This document shows, one piece after another, positions 32,786-40,603 of a stretch of DNA of 42,676 nucleotides (positions are counted from its first letter, which is position 1; each line of letters begins with the position of its first letter). The stretch comes from CAZEFK01 sp964511405. Lineage in GTDB: Bacteria > Pseudomonadota > Alphaproteobacteria > Elsterales > Elsteraceae. The notes under the pieces are model-generated. The model was not told where the DNA came from. It saw only the letters and a program-made list of their open reading frames with translations, and searched no databases. The stretch lies in the NCBI GenBank assembly GCA_964511405.1, contig CAZEFK010000032.1, forward strand, positions 1 to 42,676, given 5' to 3'. The translations under genes were made by a program, and so were the position numbers.

Positions 32786-33145
32786 ATGTCCGGCAAGCCT
32801 CAGGTCACGATCTACGGCATCAAGGCGTGCGACACGATGAAGAAGGCGCGCGGCTGGCTGGACAGCCACGGCGTCGCTTACGCCTTCCACGACTACAAGG
32901 CCGTCGGCATCGACCCCGCGCGGCTGGCGGCGTGGGCCGTGGCGGTGGGCTGGGAGATCCTGCTGAACCGGTCCGGCACCACCTTCCGCGGCCTGCCGGA
33001 GACCGACAAGCACGGGCTCGATCAGGCCAGGGCGATCACCCTGATGGCCGCCCAGCCCTCGATGATCAAGCGCCCGGTGCTCGACCTCGGCGGCCGCCTG
33101 CTGGTCGGCTTCAAGCCCGAGCTGTACGCGGCGGCCTTCGGCTAG
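32786..33145 (+). CDS. ArsC/Spx-family protein (YffB-like arsenate reductase homologue)
   Basis: A 119-residue thioredoxin-fold protein. YGIKACDTMKKARGWLDSHG (about 9-28) carries the single catalytic-type Cys, DYKAVGIDPARLAAWA and LNRSGTTFRGLPETDK follow, and RPVLDLGGRLLVGFKPELY is at the end. This is the YffB/Spx-like ArsC branch, where a thiol oxidoreductase or Spx role is possible; genuine arsenate reduction is unproven. I chose ATG 32786 with AGGA 5 bases upstream; ATG 32780 is an alternative. It ends 15 bases from a convergent toxin gene. Confidence 0.88.
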   Translation: MSGKPQVTIYGIKACDTMKKARGWLDSHGVAYAFHDYKAVGIDPARLAAWAVAVGWEILLNRSGTTFRGLPETDKHGLDQARAITLMAAQPSMIKRPVLDLGGRLLVGFKPELYAAAFG

Positions 33146-33160
33146 CGGCCAGATCGGGGA

Positions 33161-33613
33161 TCATGCCAGCGGGAACCCGGCTGGATCGTCGTCCCACGGA
33201 TTGAAGATCGCGGCACCGCTGGGCCGGGCGTCCCTGGTGTTCCGGGTCGCGAAGAACAGATCGTGCTCCAGGGCGGTGGCGGCCAGGAGCGTGTCGATCA
33301 CCGGAGGCGGATGGCCGGTCTGCCGCTTCACGGCGCCTGAGATGGCACCCCATCGCCGCACGATGCGATCGCTGACCGGCAGCACGCGTCCGGCAAACCG
33401 GGCTTCCAGGGCGTCGCGTGCCGCGATGTATCGCGCGCGCTCCGGTCGATCAGGGGCCAAGCCATGGATGCCCTTGTCGAATTCGCCGAGCGTCAGCACG
33501 CTGAGGAACAGGCGCTGTTCAGCTTGGGATGAGGCCCATTGCTTCACGCTCGGGGCGCCGTTGGGATTTGCGAGAGCAGCGACGACGTTGGTATCGAGCA
33601 ACCACCCCTTCAC
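33161..33613 (-). CDS. vapC: Type II toxin, PIN-domain ribonuclease (VapC family)
   Basis: A 150-residue PIN-domain toxin. Asp7 (LLDTNVV), Glu44 (TLGEFDKGI), Asp107 (VIDTLLAA) and Asn125 with Asp128 (TRNTRDAR) line the active site; the fourth acidic position is Asn/Asp rather than a clean Asp. The GTG at 33613 overlaps the antitoxin stop (GTGA). A spurious open frame extends further upstream across the antitoxin. It is predicted to cleave RNA when the antitoxin is degraded. Confidence 0.9.
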   Translation of the reverse strand: MKGWLLDTNVVAALANPNGAPSVKQWASSQAEQRLFLSVLTLGEFDKGIHGLAPDRPERARYIAARDALEARFAGRVLPVSDRIVRRWGAISGAVKRQTGHPPPVIDTLLAATALEHDLFFATRNTRDARPSGAAIFNPWDDDPAGFPLA

Positions 33614-33903
33614 AGATCGACGTTCCGACCGAGATCGGGATCGCGTTCGAGATCCAATCCGTCCAAGTGCAAACTTTCCAGAAAGGTGACGAGCGGCACC
33701 TGATCGGGTGGCGGTGAGATCCGGGCCAAGTCGTCGACGCTGATCACCACGACCGAATCCTTGCCACGTACCGTGACATGTTGCGGTCCCTCGCTCTGAG
33801 CCCGCCGTACCACTTCGCTGAAGCGGGCTTTTGCATCTTCCAGTTTCCACCGGGCGCCGGACGGAACCCGGTGCTGCTGCCGCGAGCCGCCGATCCTGCG
33901 CAT
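33610..33903 (-). CDS. Type II antitoxin, Phd/YefM family
   Basis: A 97-residue antitoxin partner of the PIN toxin. After about 18 residues, WKLEDAKARFSEVVRRAQSEG and VTVRGKDSVVVISVDDL make the Phd DNA-binding part. The C-terminus (PLVTFLESLHLDGLDLERD) would cover the toxin. I chose ATG 33903, which gives a plausible length; the frame stays open further back. The region upstream contains two short inverted repeats. Stop and toxin start overlap by 4 bases. Confidence 0.85.
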   Translation of the reverse strand: MRRIGGSRQQHRVPSGARWKLEDAKARFSEVVRRAQSEGPQHVTVRGKDSVVVISVDDLARISPPPDQVPLVTFLESLHLDGLDLERDPDLGRNVDL

Positions 33904-33923
33904 GGTCTTGCTGCCCTTACTTC

Positions 33924-33952
33924 TGACTAGCTGGTCAGCTATCCAACGATAG
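33924..33952 (-). promoter_or_regulatory. Inverted repeats upstream of the second antitoxin gene
   Basis: TGAC-N6-GTCA (33924-33937) and CTATC-N4-GATAG (33939-33952) lie 21-49 bases upstream of the antitoxin ATG at 33903 (minus strand). They are candidate autoregulatory sites for the Phd/PIN complex. No clear promoter boxes were seen. Confidence 0.45.
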
Positions 33953-34000
33953 ACCACGCCTGGCGACCGCTCAAGCCCGTCCACCACGGGGCCAGGCCGC

Positions 34001-34939
34001 TTACTCTCCGCCTGCATCGGCCGCGGCATAGCTTGTGCAGATCAGCTCGTGCAGGTGTTGCGCCGCGGCACTGAAAAGGCCGCCTTTTCGCGTGACGGCA
34101 AAGATTGGGATGGTCGCATCCAAGCCCTCGACCGCGATCGTCCGGACGGTTCCGGCGGCCAGTTCTTCAGCGACATTGCGTTCTGACATCAGTGCGACGC
34201 CGAATCCGGCTTCGACCAGGCGTTTTTGCGCAGTCAGGCTGTCTATGGGTGTCCAGGGGACTTCGCCCAGACCATGGGCGAGGAAGACCGCGAACACATG
34301 CGCGGCAGATATCTCTGGCTGCGCCGGCACCTCCGGGAAGGCTATCCAATGCTCGTCCCGGATCGCCGACAGTGCCCCGATGGTCCTGCCGGCCAGGGGA
34401 TGCCGCGACGCACAGACCACGATAAGCCGTTCGACAGCAACGAGCCGCCAGGCGAGGTCGTCCGACCGGTCTCGTTCGTAGCGCAGGCCGAGCGTCGCCT
34501 CGCCAAGACGGACGAGGTTGCTGACCTCCGCGCTGCGCGCCGTCCGGATCGTGAGGTCGGCTGCCGGACACGCCTCGGCGAAGCGCCTCATGGTTGCCGT
34601 CAGGCCGCGGTCAGCCAGGGTTCCCACCACCGCGAGGCAGACCGGCCCGGCCTTCCGCGCGGTCAATGTGCTCACCGCATCCCGTGCTTCACGGATATCG
34701 ACCAACACCCGCTCGGCATGGGGAAGCAGCACTTTGCCGGCTTCGCTGAGGATGATCCGCCCGCGACTCCGCTCGAACAGCCGAGCCCCCAGCTGATGCT
34801 CCAGCAGCTCGATGCGGCGCGAAATTGCCGGCTGGGTGCGGTTCAACCTGCGGGCAGCGGCCGAAAATCCTCCGTGCATATGCACCAGCAGGAACGTAAT
34901 CAGCGCGTCGACATCCAGGGGTTCATAGATTTTGTGCAT
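34001..34939 (-). CDS. LysR-family transcriptional regulator
   Basis: A 312-residue LysR-type regulator. The helix-turn-helix is FSAAARRLNRTQPAISRRIELLEHQLGARLFERSRG in two parts (about 25-60), followed by an effector domain with PVCLAVVGTLADRGLTATM. I chose ATG 34939, giving the usual length to the helix-turn-helix; the frame stays open to 35005. It is divergent from the ICL/PEP-mutase family gene (35022) and probably controls it. Confidence 0.92.
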   Translation of the reverse strand: MHKIYEPLDVDALITFLLVHMHGGFSAAARRLNRTQPAISRRIELLEHQLGARLFERSRGRIILSEAGKVLLPHAERVLVDIREARDAVSTLTARKAGPVCLAVVGTLADRGLTATMRRFAEACPAADLTIRTARSAEVSNLVRLGEATLGLRYERDRSDDLAWRLVAVERLIVVCASRHPLAGRTIGALSAIRDEHWIAFPEVPAQPEISAAHVFAVFLAHGLGEVPWTPIDSLTAQKRLVEAGFGVALMSERNVAEELAAGTVRTIAVEGLDATIPIFAVTRKGGLFSAAAQHLHELICTSYAAADAGGE

Positions 34940-34960
34940 AGCCTGGAAAAACACTATGAA
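34922..34960. promoter_or_regulatory. Inverted repeats in the LysR / ICL-family divergent region
   Basis: TTCATAG (34922-34928) and CTATGAA (34954-34960) are exact reverse complements, with a third CATAG half at 34937-34941. The left copy lies within the first codons of the LysR gene. This set of spaced half-sites is a likely LysR operator. Confidence 0.5.
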
Positions 34961-35021
34961 TTGGACGCATTGGGAAAGCCAACCTAAAACCCCCGAGCAA
35001 AGCACGCAGGGAGGATGCCCA

Positions 35022-35891
35022 ATGCCGACGCAGAAGCAGAAGGCCGAGCGGTTCAGGTCGCTTCATCAGCAAGACCGGGGCTTCTTGATGCCAAATGCCT
35101 GGGATGCGGGTAGCGCGATCATCCTGGCTGGCGAGGGCTTCCCGGCGATCGGGACGACGAGCGCGGGCATCGCCTTCTCGCTCGGCAAGTCGGACTTCAC
35201 CGTCGCGGATAAGGGCCTGGCAGTATCACGGGACGAGATGCTCGACCGAGCCCGGCTGATCGTCGAAGCGGTGCCGATGCCCGTCAACGGCGACCTCGAA
35301 CACGGCTACGGCGGGTCACCGCAGGACGTCGCATCGACGGTGCTGAAGGCGATCGAGATCGGACTGGCGGGCGGGAATATCGAAGATCACGACCCGCGAG
35401 GCCGCGACGGAGGGCTCTATGATGACCGTCAAGCCTGCGAGCGCATCCAAGCGGCGCGCGCGGCGATCGATGCCGGCAGTCATGTCTTCCTGCTGAACGC
35501 GAAAATCGACCTGCTTCAGTTGCGTCCCGATGCCGGCATGGCGGCATGCATCCAACGGGCGAATTTACTTCTCGAGGCTGGCGCGGACTGCGCGTATCCG
35601 CTCGGGGCGAACGATCTCGACACAGTGAAGCTTTTTGTTCGTGAGATCGCCGGCCCGGTGAACATTGTCATCGGCTGGGCTGACAGAGGGTTGACGGTGA
35701 ACGCATTGTTGGATGCCGGCGTAACGCGTGTCAGCGTCGGCGGGAGCATCGCGCGTTCGGCACTGGGGTTCGTTCGGGCATCCGCACGCGAACTCGCTGG
35801 CCGAGGCACGACCGACTATACGGGGAGCCAGATGCCTCACACGGAACTCAATGCGCTGTTCGCCAGAGCGCGAAGCGATAGCGAGGGCTGA
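35022..35891 (+). CDS. Isocitrate lyase/PEP mutase superfamily protein
   Basis: A 289-residue TIM-barrel enzyme. FLMPNAWDAGSAIILAGEGFPAIGTTSAGIA (two parts, about 21-51) and the metal-site strand VNGDLEHGYG, with Asp and Glu, are typical; IEDHDPR and LNAKID follow. The KKCGH signature of true isocitrate lyase is absent, so it is not a glyoxylate-cycle enzyme. It may be a 2-methylisocitrate-lyase-like, oxaloacetate decarboxylase or phosphonopyruvate hydrolase-like enzyme. GGAGG lies about 8 bases before the ATG. Confidence 0.9.
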   Translation: MPTQKQKAERFRSLHQQDRGFLMPNAWDAGSAIILAGEGFPAIGTTSAGIAFSLGKSDFTVADKGLAVSRDEMLDRARLIVEAVPMPVNGDLEHGYGGSPQDVASTVLKAIEIGLAGGNIEDHDPRGRDGGLYDDRQACERIQAARAAIDAGSHVFLLNAKIDLLQLRPDAGMAACIQRANLLLEAGADCAYPLGANDLDTVKLFVREIAGPVNIVIGWADRGLTVNALLDAGVTRVSVGGSIARSALGFVRASARELAGRGTTDYTGSQMPHTELNALFARARSDSEG

Positions 35892-36008
35892 AGGCTGAGT
35901 TCTTCGGGAAGTTGACGGTGGCGGACCAGACCTGGCGCAAAGCCTTTGAAGCTTTGAACCGGCCGAAAGGCGCATCATGCTGCCGATGACCGACACGGAA
36001 GGCGCAAC

Positions 36009-36665
36009 ATGGCCGGACCCCGCATCGCCCTGATCCACGCGCTCCGCCATTCGCCGCCGCCGGCCATGGCCGCCATGGCCGCGGGCTGGCCCGAGGCCGA
36101 GCCCATGAACCTGATGGACGACAGCCTGGCGGCCGACCGCGCCGCATCGGGTGCTGTGACCCCGGCCATCGTCGACCGTTTCCTGACGCTCGGCCGCTAC
36201 GCCGTGGGCGCTGGCGCCGGGGGCATCCTGTTCACCTGCTCGGCCTTCGCCTCGGCGATCGCGGCCTGCAAGGCGGCGCTGCCGGTGCCGGTCCTGACGC
36301 CGAACGAGGCGGCGATCGAGGCGGCCCTCGAGATGGGGCCGCGGATCGGTCTGCTGGCCACCTTCGGCCCGACCCTGGAGTCGCTCGCCGAGGAGATCCG
36401 CGACATCGCCGCCGCCGGCGGCCACGCGCCGGTGCTGGTCCACCAAGTGGTGCCGGCCGCGCTCGATGCCCTCAACCGCGGCGAGCGCCAGCTCCACGAC
36501 CGGCTGGTCATCGAGGCCGCCGACCAAGTGACCGACGTCGATGTGCTGCTGCTGGCGCAGTTCTCGATGGCGGCGATCGCGCCGCAGCTGAACCAGCACA
36601 CCCGCCCGGTGCTGACCACACCGGCGCTGGCGGTCGCCAAGCTGCGCCGGCTGGTGGCGGGTTAG
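36009..36665 (+). CDS. Aspartate/glutamate racemase family protein, one active-site Cys missing
   Basis: A 218-residue racemase-fold protein. The first catalytic Cys is present as Cys77 in LFTCSAFASAI, but the second is replaced: LLLAQFSMAAI at 181-190 has Gln/Ser where a Cys is expected. Proline-rich NEAAIEAAL and the LTTPALAV end fit the fold. A one-cysteine enzyme may be a decarboxylase- or isomerase-like member instead of a two-base racemase. The function is not proven. Its stop overlaps the convergent reductase stop by two bases. Confidence 0.85.
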   Translation: MAGPRIALIHALRHSPPPAMAAMAAGWPEAEPMNLMDDSLAADRAASGAVTPAIVDRFLTLGRYAVGAGAGGILFTCSAFASAIAACKAALPVPVLTPNEAAIEAALEMGPRIGLLATFGPTLESLAEEIRDIAAAGGHAPVLVHQVVPAALDALNRGERQLHDRLVIEAADQVTDVDVLLLAQFSMAAIAPQLNQHTRPVLTTPALAVAKLRRLVAG

Positions 36666-37675
36666 CCGACCCGCACGATCAGCTTGCCGAAGTTCCGGCC
36701 CTCCAGCAGTCCGATCAGCGCCTCGGGGGCCTTGTCCAGGCCCTCGACGACGTCCTCGCGGTACTTGACCTGGCCGGCGCGGATCCATTCAGCCATCGCG
36801 GCATGGAAGGCCGGGCGCTGGTCGGCGAAGTCGCGCTGGATGAAACCGCGGATGGTCAGGCTCTTGGTCAGCACCTCGCGCATCAGGCCGGGCAGGCGAT
36901 CCGGGCCGGCCGGGGTGCCGGCGCTATTGTACTGGGCGATCAGGCCGCAGACCGGGACCCGGGCGAAGGGATTGAGCAGCGGCTGCACCGCATCCCAGAC
37001 CGCGCCGCCGACATTCTCGAAATAGACGTCGATGCCGGCGGGGCAGGCGGCCGCGAGCTGGGCCGGGAAATCCGGGGCGCGATGGTCGACCACGGCGTCG
37101 AACCCCAGCTCGCCGCGCACGAAGGCGCACTTGTCGGCGCCGCCGGCGATGCCCACGGCGCGGGCCCCCTTGATCCGGGCGATCTGCCCGACCACCGAGC
37201 CGACCGCGCCGCTGGCGGCGGCCACCGCCACGGTCTCGCCCGGCTTGGGCTGGCCGATGGTCAGCAGCCCGGCATAGGCGGTGAAGCCCGGCATCCCCAG
37301 AACGCCCAGCGCCGTGCTCACTGGTGCGGCGTGCGGATCGAGCTTGCGCAGCCCCTCGGCCTTGGCCACGGCGTGGGTCTGCCAGCCCGAATGGCTCAGC
37401 ACCCAGTCGCCCGCCGCAAAGTCCGGATGGCGGCTCTCCAGCACCTGGCCGACCGTGCCGCCCTCCATGACTTGGCCGATCGCGACTGGCGCGGCATAGG
37501 ACTTCCGGTCGTCCATGCGACCGCGCATATAGGGGTCGAGCGACAGATAGCGGATCGCCAGCAGCACCTCGCCGTCGGCGGGCAACGGCACGGGATCGGT
37601 CTCCCGGCGGAAGTTGTCCGGCGCGGGCCGCCCGGTCGGGCGGCTGGCCAGGACGATGCGTGTATTGGTGGTCAT
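36662..37675 (-). CDS. NADPH-dependent reductase, CurA/leukotriene-B4-dehydrogenase type
   Basis: A 337-residue MDR-family enzyme of the zinc-free CurA type. LSLDPYMRGRMDDRKSYAAP, GMPGFTAYAGLLTIGQPKPG and AAASGAVGSVVGQIARIKGA are the family motifs, followed by GIDVYFENVGG. It would reduce alpha,beta-unsaturated carbonyls (curcumin- or alkenal-type) with NADPH. The ATG at 37675 has AGGAGG 6 bases upstream, so the longer upstream frame is not used. It is convergent with the racemase gene, and divergent from the amidohydrolase gene. Confidence 0.93.
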   Translation of the reverse strand: MTTNTRIVLASRPTGRPAPDNFRRETDPVPLPADGEVLLAIRYLSLDPYMRGRMDDRKSYAAPVAIGQVMEGGTVGQVLESRHPDFAAGDWVLSHSGWQTHAVAKAEGLRKLDPHAAPVSTALGVLGMPGFTAYAGLLTIGQPKPGETVAVAAASGAVGSVVGQIARIKGARAVGIAGGADKCAFVRGELGFDAVVDHRAPDFPAQLAAACPAGIDVYFENVGGAVWDAVQPLLNPFARVPVCGLIAQYNSAGTPAGPDRLPGLMREVLTKSLTIRGFIQRDFADQRPAFHAAMAEWIRAGQVKYREDVVEGLDKAPEALIGLLEGRNFGKLIVRVG

Positions 37676-37775
37676 CGGCCCCTCCTTGCCGGGGCATCGT
37701 GCAGCAGGCGCCTGCGCTTGTCTCGGTCCACGCCCGCCGCTAGCGTACCGACCGAGCCCGGGGAGCCCCTGACCC

Positions 37776-38942
37776 ATGCCGATCATCAACCGCATCGCCG
37801 ACTTCCATGCCGACATGACGGCCTGGCGCCGCCAGATCCATGCCCATCCCGAGACCGCGTTCGAGGAAGTCGGGACGGCCGCGTTCGTGGCGGAGCGCCT
37901 GGCCGAGTTCGGCATCGAGGTCGACCGCGGCCTGGCCGGCACCGGCGTGGTCGGCACGCTCAAGGCGGGCAGCGGCGGCCGCGCGATCGGCCTGCGCGCC
38001 GACCTCGACGCCCTGCATATGAGCGAGCACAACCAGTTCGATCACCGCTCGCAGCATGACGGCCGCATGCATGCCTGCGGCCATGACGGCCACACCACGA
38101 TGCTGCTGGGCGCCGCCAAGTACCTGGCCGAGACCCGGAACTTCGACGGCACCGTGCACTTCATCTTCCAGCCGGCCGAGGAGAACGAAGGCGGCGGCCG
38201 GGTGATGGTGGAGCAGGGGCTGTTCGAGCGGTTCCCGGTCGAAGCGGTCTACGGCATGCACAACATGCCGAGCCTGCCGGCCGGCCAGTTCGCGGTCCAT
38301 GCCGGCGCCGCCATGGCGTCCTTCGATATCTTCGAGCTGACCGTGACCGGCCATGGCTGCCATGCCGCGATGCCGCACATGGGCGTCGACCCGGTGCTGA
38401 CCGCGGCCCAGATCATCGTCGCCCTGCAGTCGATCGCCAGCCGCGCGACCAGCCCGCTCGACTCCGTGGTGGTGTCGGTGACCCAGGTCCATGGCGGCGA
38501 CACCTGGAACGTCATTCCCGACTCGGTGATGCTGCGCGGCACCACCCGCAGCTTCGCGCCGGCCGTGCAGGACCGGCTGGAGCCGACGATCCGGCGGATC
38601 GCCGAGGGCATCGCCGCCGCCGCCGGCGCGTCCGTGACGCTGCGCTACGAGCGGCGCTATCCGGCGACCATCAATCATCCCGCCCATGCCGATGCCGCCG
38701 CGGCGGCGATCGCCGAGGTGGTGGGGGCCGCCAACGTGCACCGGGACGTGCCGCCGACCATGGGTGCGGAGGACTTCGCGTTCATGCTGCAGGCCAAGCC
38801 CGGGGCCTATGTCTGGATCGGCAACGGCCGCCCCGAGGCGCCGCTGCACAACCCGAGCTATGATTTCAACGACGACATCCTGCCGATCGGCGCCAGCTAC
38901 TGGGCGCGGCTGGTCGAGCGCAGCCTGGCCCGCGCGCCATGA
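37776..38942 (+). CDS. M20-family amidohydrolase (hippurate hydrolase/amino acid deacylase type)
   Basis: A 388-residue metal-dependent peptidase-like amidase of subfamily M20D. The metal-binding residues are visible: Cys101 and His103 (ACGHDGHTTML), Glu135-Glu136 (QPAEENEGGG), His162 (MHNMPS) and a final His near 364 (APLHNPSYDF). The inserted dimerisation domain covers about 185-295. It would remove acyl groups from N-acylated amino acids. It starts at ATG 37776. Its stop overlaps the next gene by 4 bases (ATGA). Confidence 0.93.
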   Translation: MPIINRIADFHADMTAWRRQIHAHPETAFEEVGTAAFVAERLAEFGIEVDRGLAGTGVVGTLKAGSGGRAIGLRADLDALHMSEHNQFDHRSQHDGRMHACGHDGHTTMLLGAAKYLAETRNFDGTVHFIFQPAEENEGGGRVMVEQGLFERFPVEAVYGMHNMPSLPAGQFAVHAGAAMASFDIFELTVTGHGCHAAMPHMGVDPVLTAAQIIVALQSIASRATSPLDSVVVSVTQVHGGDTWNVIPDSVMLRGTTRSFAPAVQDRLEPTIRRIAEGIAAAAGASVTLRYERRYPATINHPAHADAAAAAIAEVVGAANVHRDVPPTMGAEDFAFMLQAKPGAYVWIGNGRPEAPLHNPSYDFNDDILPIGASYWARLVERSLARAP

Positions 38943-39481
38943 TCGCGCCACGCGCTATGAGCGCGCGGGGTGTAGCGGCGGCGGTCCTGGGCATCACCCT
39001 GGGCGCCGGCGCGGCCTGGGGGCAGGGAGCGCCGCCGCCCCGCATCGGCCTGCCCCCGGCGCCCGCGCCGGCGACCGCGGCGCCCGCCCGCCCGGCCAAC
39101 TCGGCCCTGGCCTATCGCCAGCAGCTGGCCGCCGATCTCTATCGCCTGGAAATCCTGGAGAAGCAGCAGCAGGCGGTGGTCTCCGACTATGACCGCCGCC
39201 TCAAGGAGAGCCTGCAGGAGATCATCGACGCGGCAAAGAAGCCGCCGGATCCCCAGGACGCGCCGGCGAACGGCGGTGGCCTGCCGGTCGGCCCGGGCGG
39301 TGGCGGCCCCGGCACGCCGACGGCGGCCAAAGGGCCGTCGCCGGCGGGTCAGCGCGCCCACGCCTACGAAATGCTGATCTACCAGGCCAACAGCGCCAAG
39401 GCCGAGCTTCAGGCCACCCGGAAGCAGATCGCCACCCTGCGCGAGCTGGTCAACCGGCCGATCCCGACGGCCACGCCCTGA
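38939..39481 (+). CDS. Small exported protein with coiled coil and proline-rich linkers
   Basis: A 180-residue protein I cannot place in a family. An N-terminal signal peptide (about residues 7-28, cleavage near AWGQG) is followed by a Pro/Ala-rich stretch (30-55), a helical segment rich in Gln and Leu (about 60-100, LYRLEILEKQQQAV), a Gly/Pro linker (105-135) and a second helix (AYEMLIYQANSAKAELQATRKQ). It is probably periplasmic. The start overlaps the amidohydrolase stop. The next 146 bases up to the kinase-like gene hold nothing I can support. Confidence 0.7.
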   Translation: MIAPRAMSARGVAAAVLGITLGAGAAWGQGAPPPRIGLPPAPAPATAAPARPANSALAYRQQLAADLYRLEILEKQQQAVVSDYDRRLKESLQEIIDAAKKPPDPQDAPANGGGLPVGPGGGGPGTPTAAKGPSPAGQRAHAYEMLIYQANSAKAELQATRKQIATLRELVNRPIPTATP

Positions 39482-39627
39482 CCCCCATGCCCTGATCTTC
39501 GCGCCGGAACGGCCCATGCAGCCCGCACGTTGCCGCTGTGGGTACATAGGCTGGAGGCCGGGCGGTGATCAGGGGGACGGCAAGGGCGCAGCAGCGGCGC
39601 GACGTCGCGTCCCGGGGCCGGTGACCG

Positions 39628-40533
39628 ATGTTCGACGGCACCGATGGCTGGCGGCCGGCCGGCCGCCGTCTCCTGTTTCTGTGGAACCGCCGGTGCCGGC
39701 ATGATGCGGCCGCCTTCGGCGCGGCCCTGGCCCGCTTGGGCGAGGCCGGGATCGAGCTGGTGCGCGTGCGCGGCGACGACCCCCGGGAGTGGTCGGCGCT
39801 GATCCGGCGCCACCGCAATGATGCCGACGGCGTTCTGGTGGCCGGTGGCGACGGCTCGCTGCAGGCGGCGCTGGACGGCGTGCTCGACGCCGGGCTGCCG
39901 CTGGGCGTGCTGCCGCTCGGCGCGGTCAACGGCTTTGCGCGCGTGCTCGGCCTGCCCACGGCGCCGGTGCCGGCGGCCTTGGCCATCGCCCGCGGCCACA
40001 CCCGCCGGGTCGCGATCGGCGAGGCCAACGGCATGCCGTTCCTGACCACGGCCACAGTCGGCCGGCTGCGCCGGGATCGGCCGGCCGCCGGCCTGACAGG
40101 GTTGCCCTTTACCGCGGAAATCGGCACCGGCGGCCGGCTGTGGCGGCTGCGCGCATCGGCGCTGGCGGTGTTCGCCGACGGTGGCGGTCCGGGCATGCCG
40201 CGGGCCAGCAGCCTCCGCTTGGCGTGTTTCGACCCCGGTCCGGCCTGGCGTCTGCTCGACCGTCTGCGTGGGCAGCGGCTGGAGCCGGCGCCCGATCTGC
40301 CGTCGCTGGTCTCGGCCGTGACGATCCGGACCGAGCGGCCGGTCCGCGTGCGCCTCGACGGCGAGGCGGCCGGCCGGTCGCCGGTCACCGTCCGCGTGGT
40401 GCCGCGGGCGCTCTCGGTGTTCGCCCTGCCGATCGGCATCAAGCTGCCCGACCTCGGGTTCGGGGCCGACATCGCCGGTCGCATCGGGCGACCCGGCCCG
40501 TTGCGCCTGGGGCGGGGCGACGCGATCGGCTGA
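39628..40533 (+). CDS. Diacylglycerol kinase-like (DAGK catalytic domain) protein
   Basis: A 301-residue protein with the DAGK/sphingosine-kinase-like fold. VAGGDGSLQAALDG (71-84) is the nucleotide-binding GGDG loop, and VLPLGAVNGFARVLGLP (about 94-110) is the following LPLG motif. Compared with the classical GGDGT-x-N and GT-x-ND, Thr is Ser, Asn is Gln, and ND is NG. Related bacterial proteins also vary at the last position. It may phosphorylate a lipid, but activity should not be assumed. There is no signal peptide or membrane segment. The start follows a GTG-rich region without a strong ribosome binding site. Confidence 0.8.
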   Translation: MFDGTDGWRPAGRRLLFLWNRRCRHDAAAFGAALARLGEAGIELVRVRGDDPREWSALIRRHRNDADGVLVAGGDGSLQAALDGVLDAGLPLGVLPLGAVNGFARVLGLPTAPVPAALAIARGHTRRVAIGEANGMPFLTTATVGRLRRDRPAAGLTGLPFTAEIGTGGRLWRLRASALAVFADGGGPGMPRASSLRLACFDPGPAWRLLDRLRGQRLEPAPDLPSLVSAVTIRTERPVRVRLDGEAAGRSPVTVRVVPRALSVFALPIGIKLPDLGFGADIAGRIGRPGPLRLGRGDAIG

Positions 40534-40603
40534 CCGGGTTCGGATTTGCAATTCCGTCACGACACCGACACACTATTGTCATCATGGTGGCCGTGAGGTC
40601 CTG

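Noticed and set aside
40546..40579. Possible promoter TTGCAA with TATTGT before the PAS gene
   Set aside because: The spacing is about 22 bases, outside the usual range, so it is not reported as a promoter.
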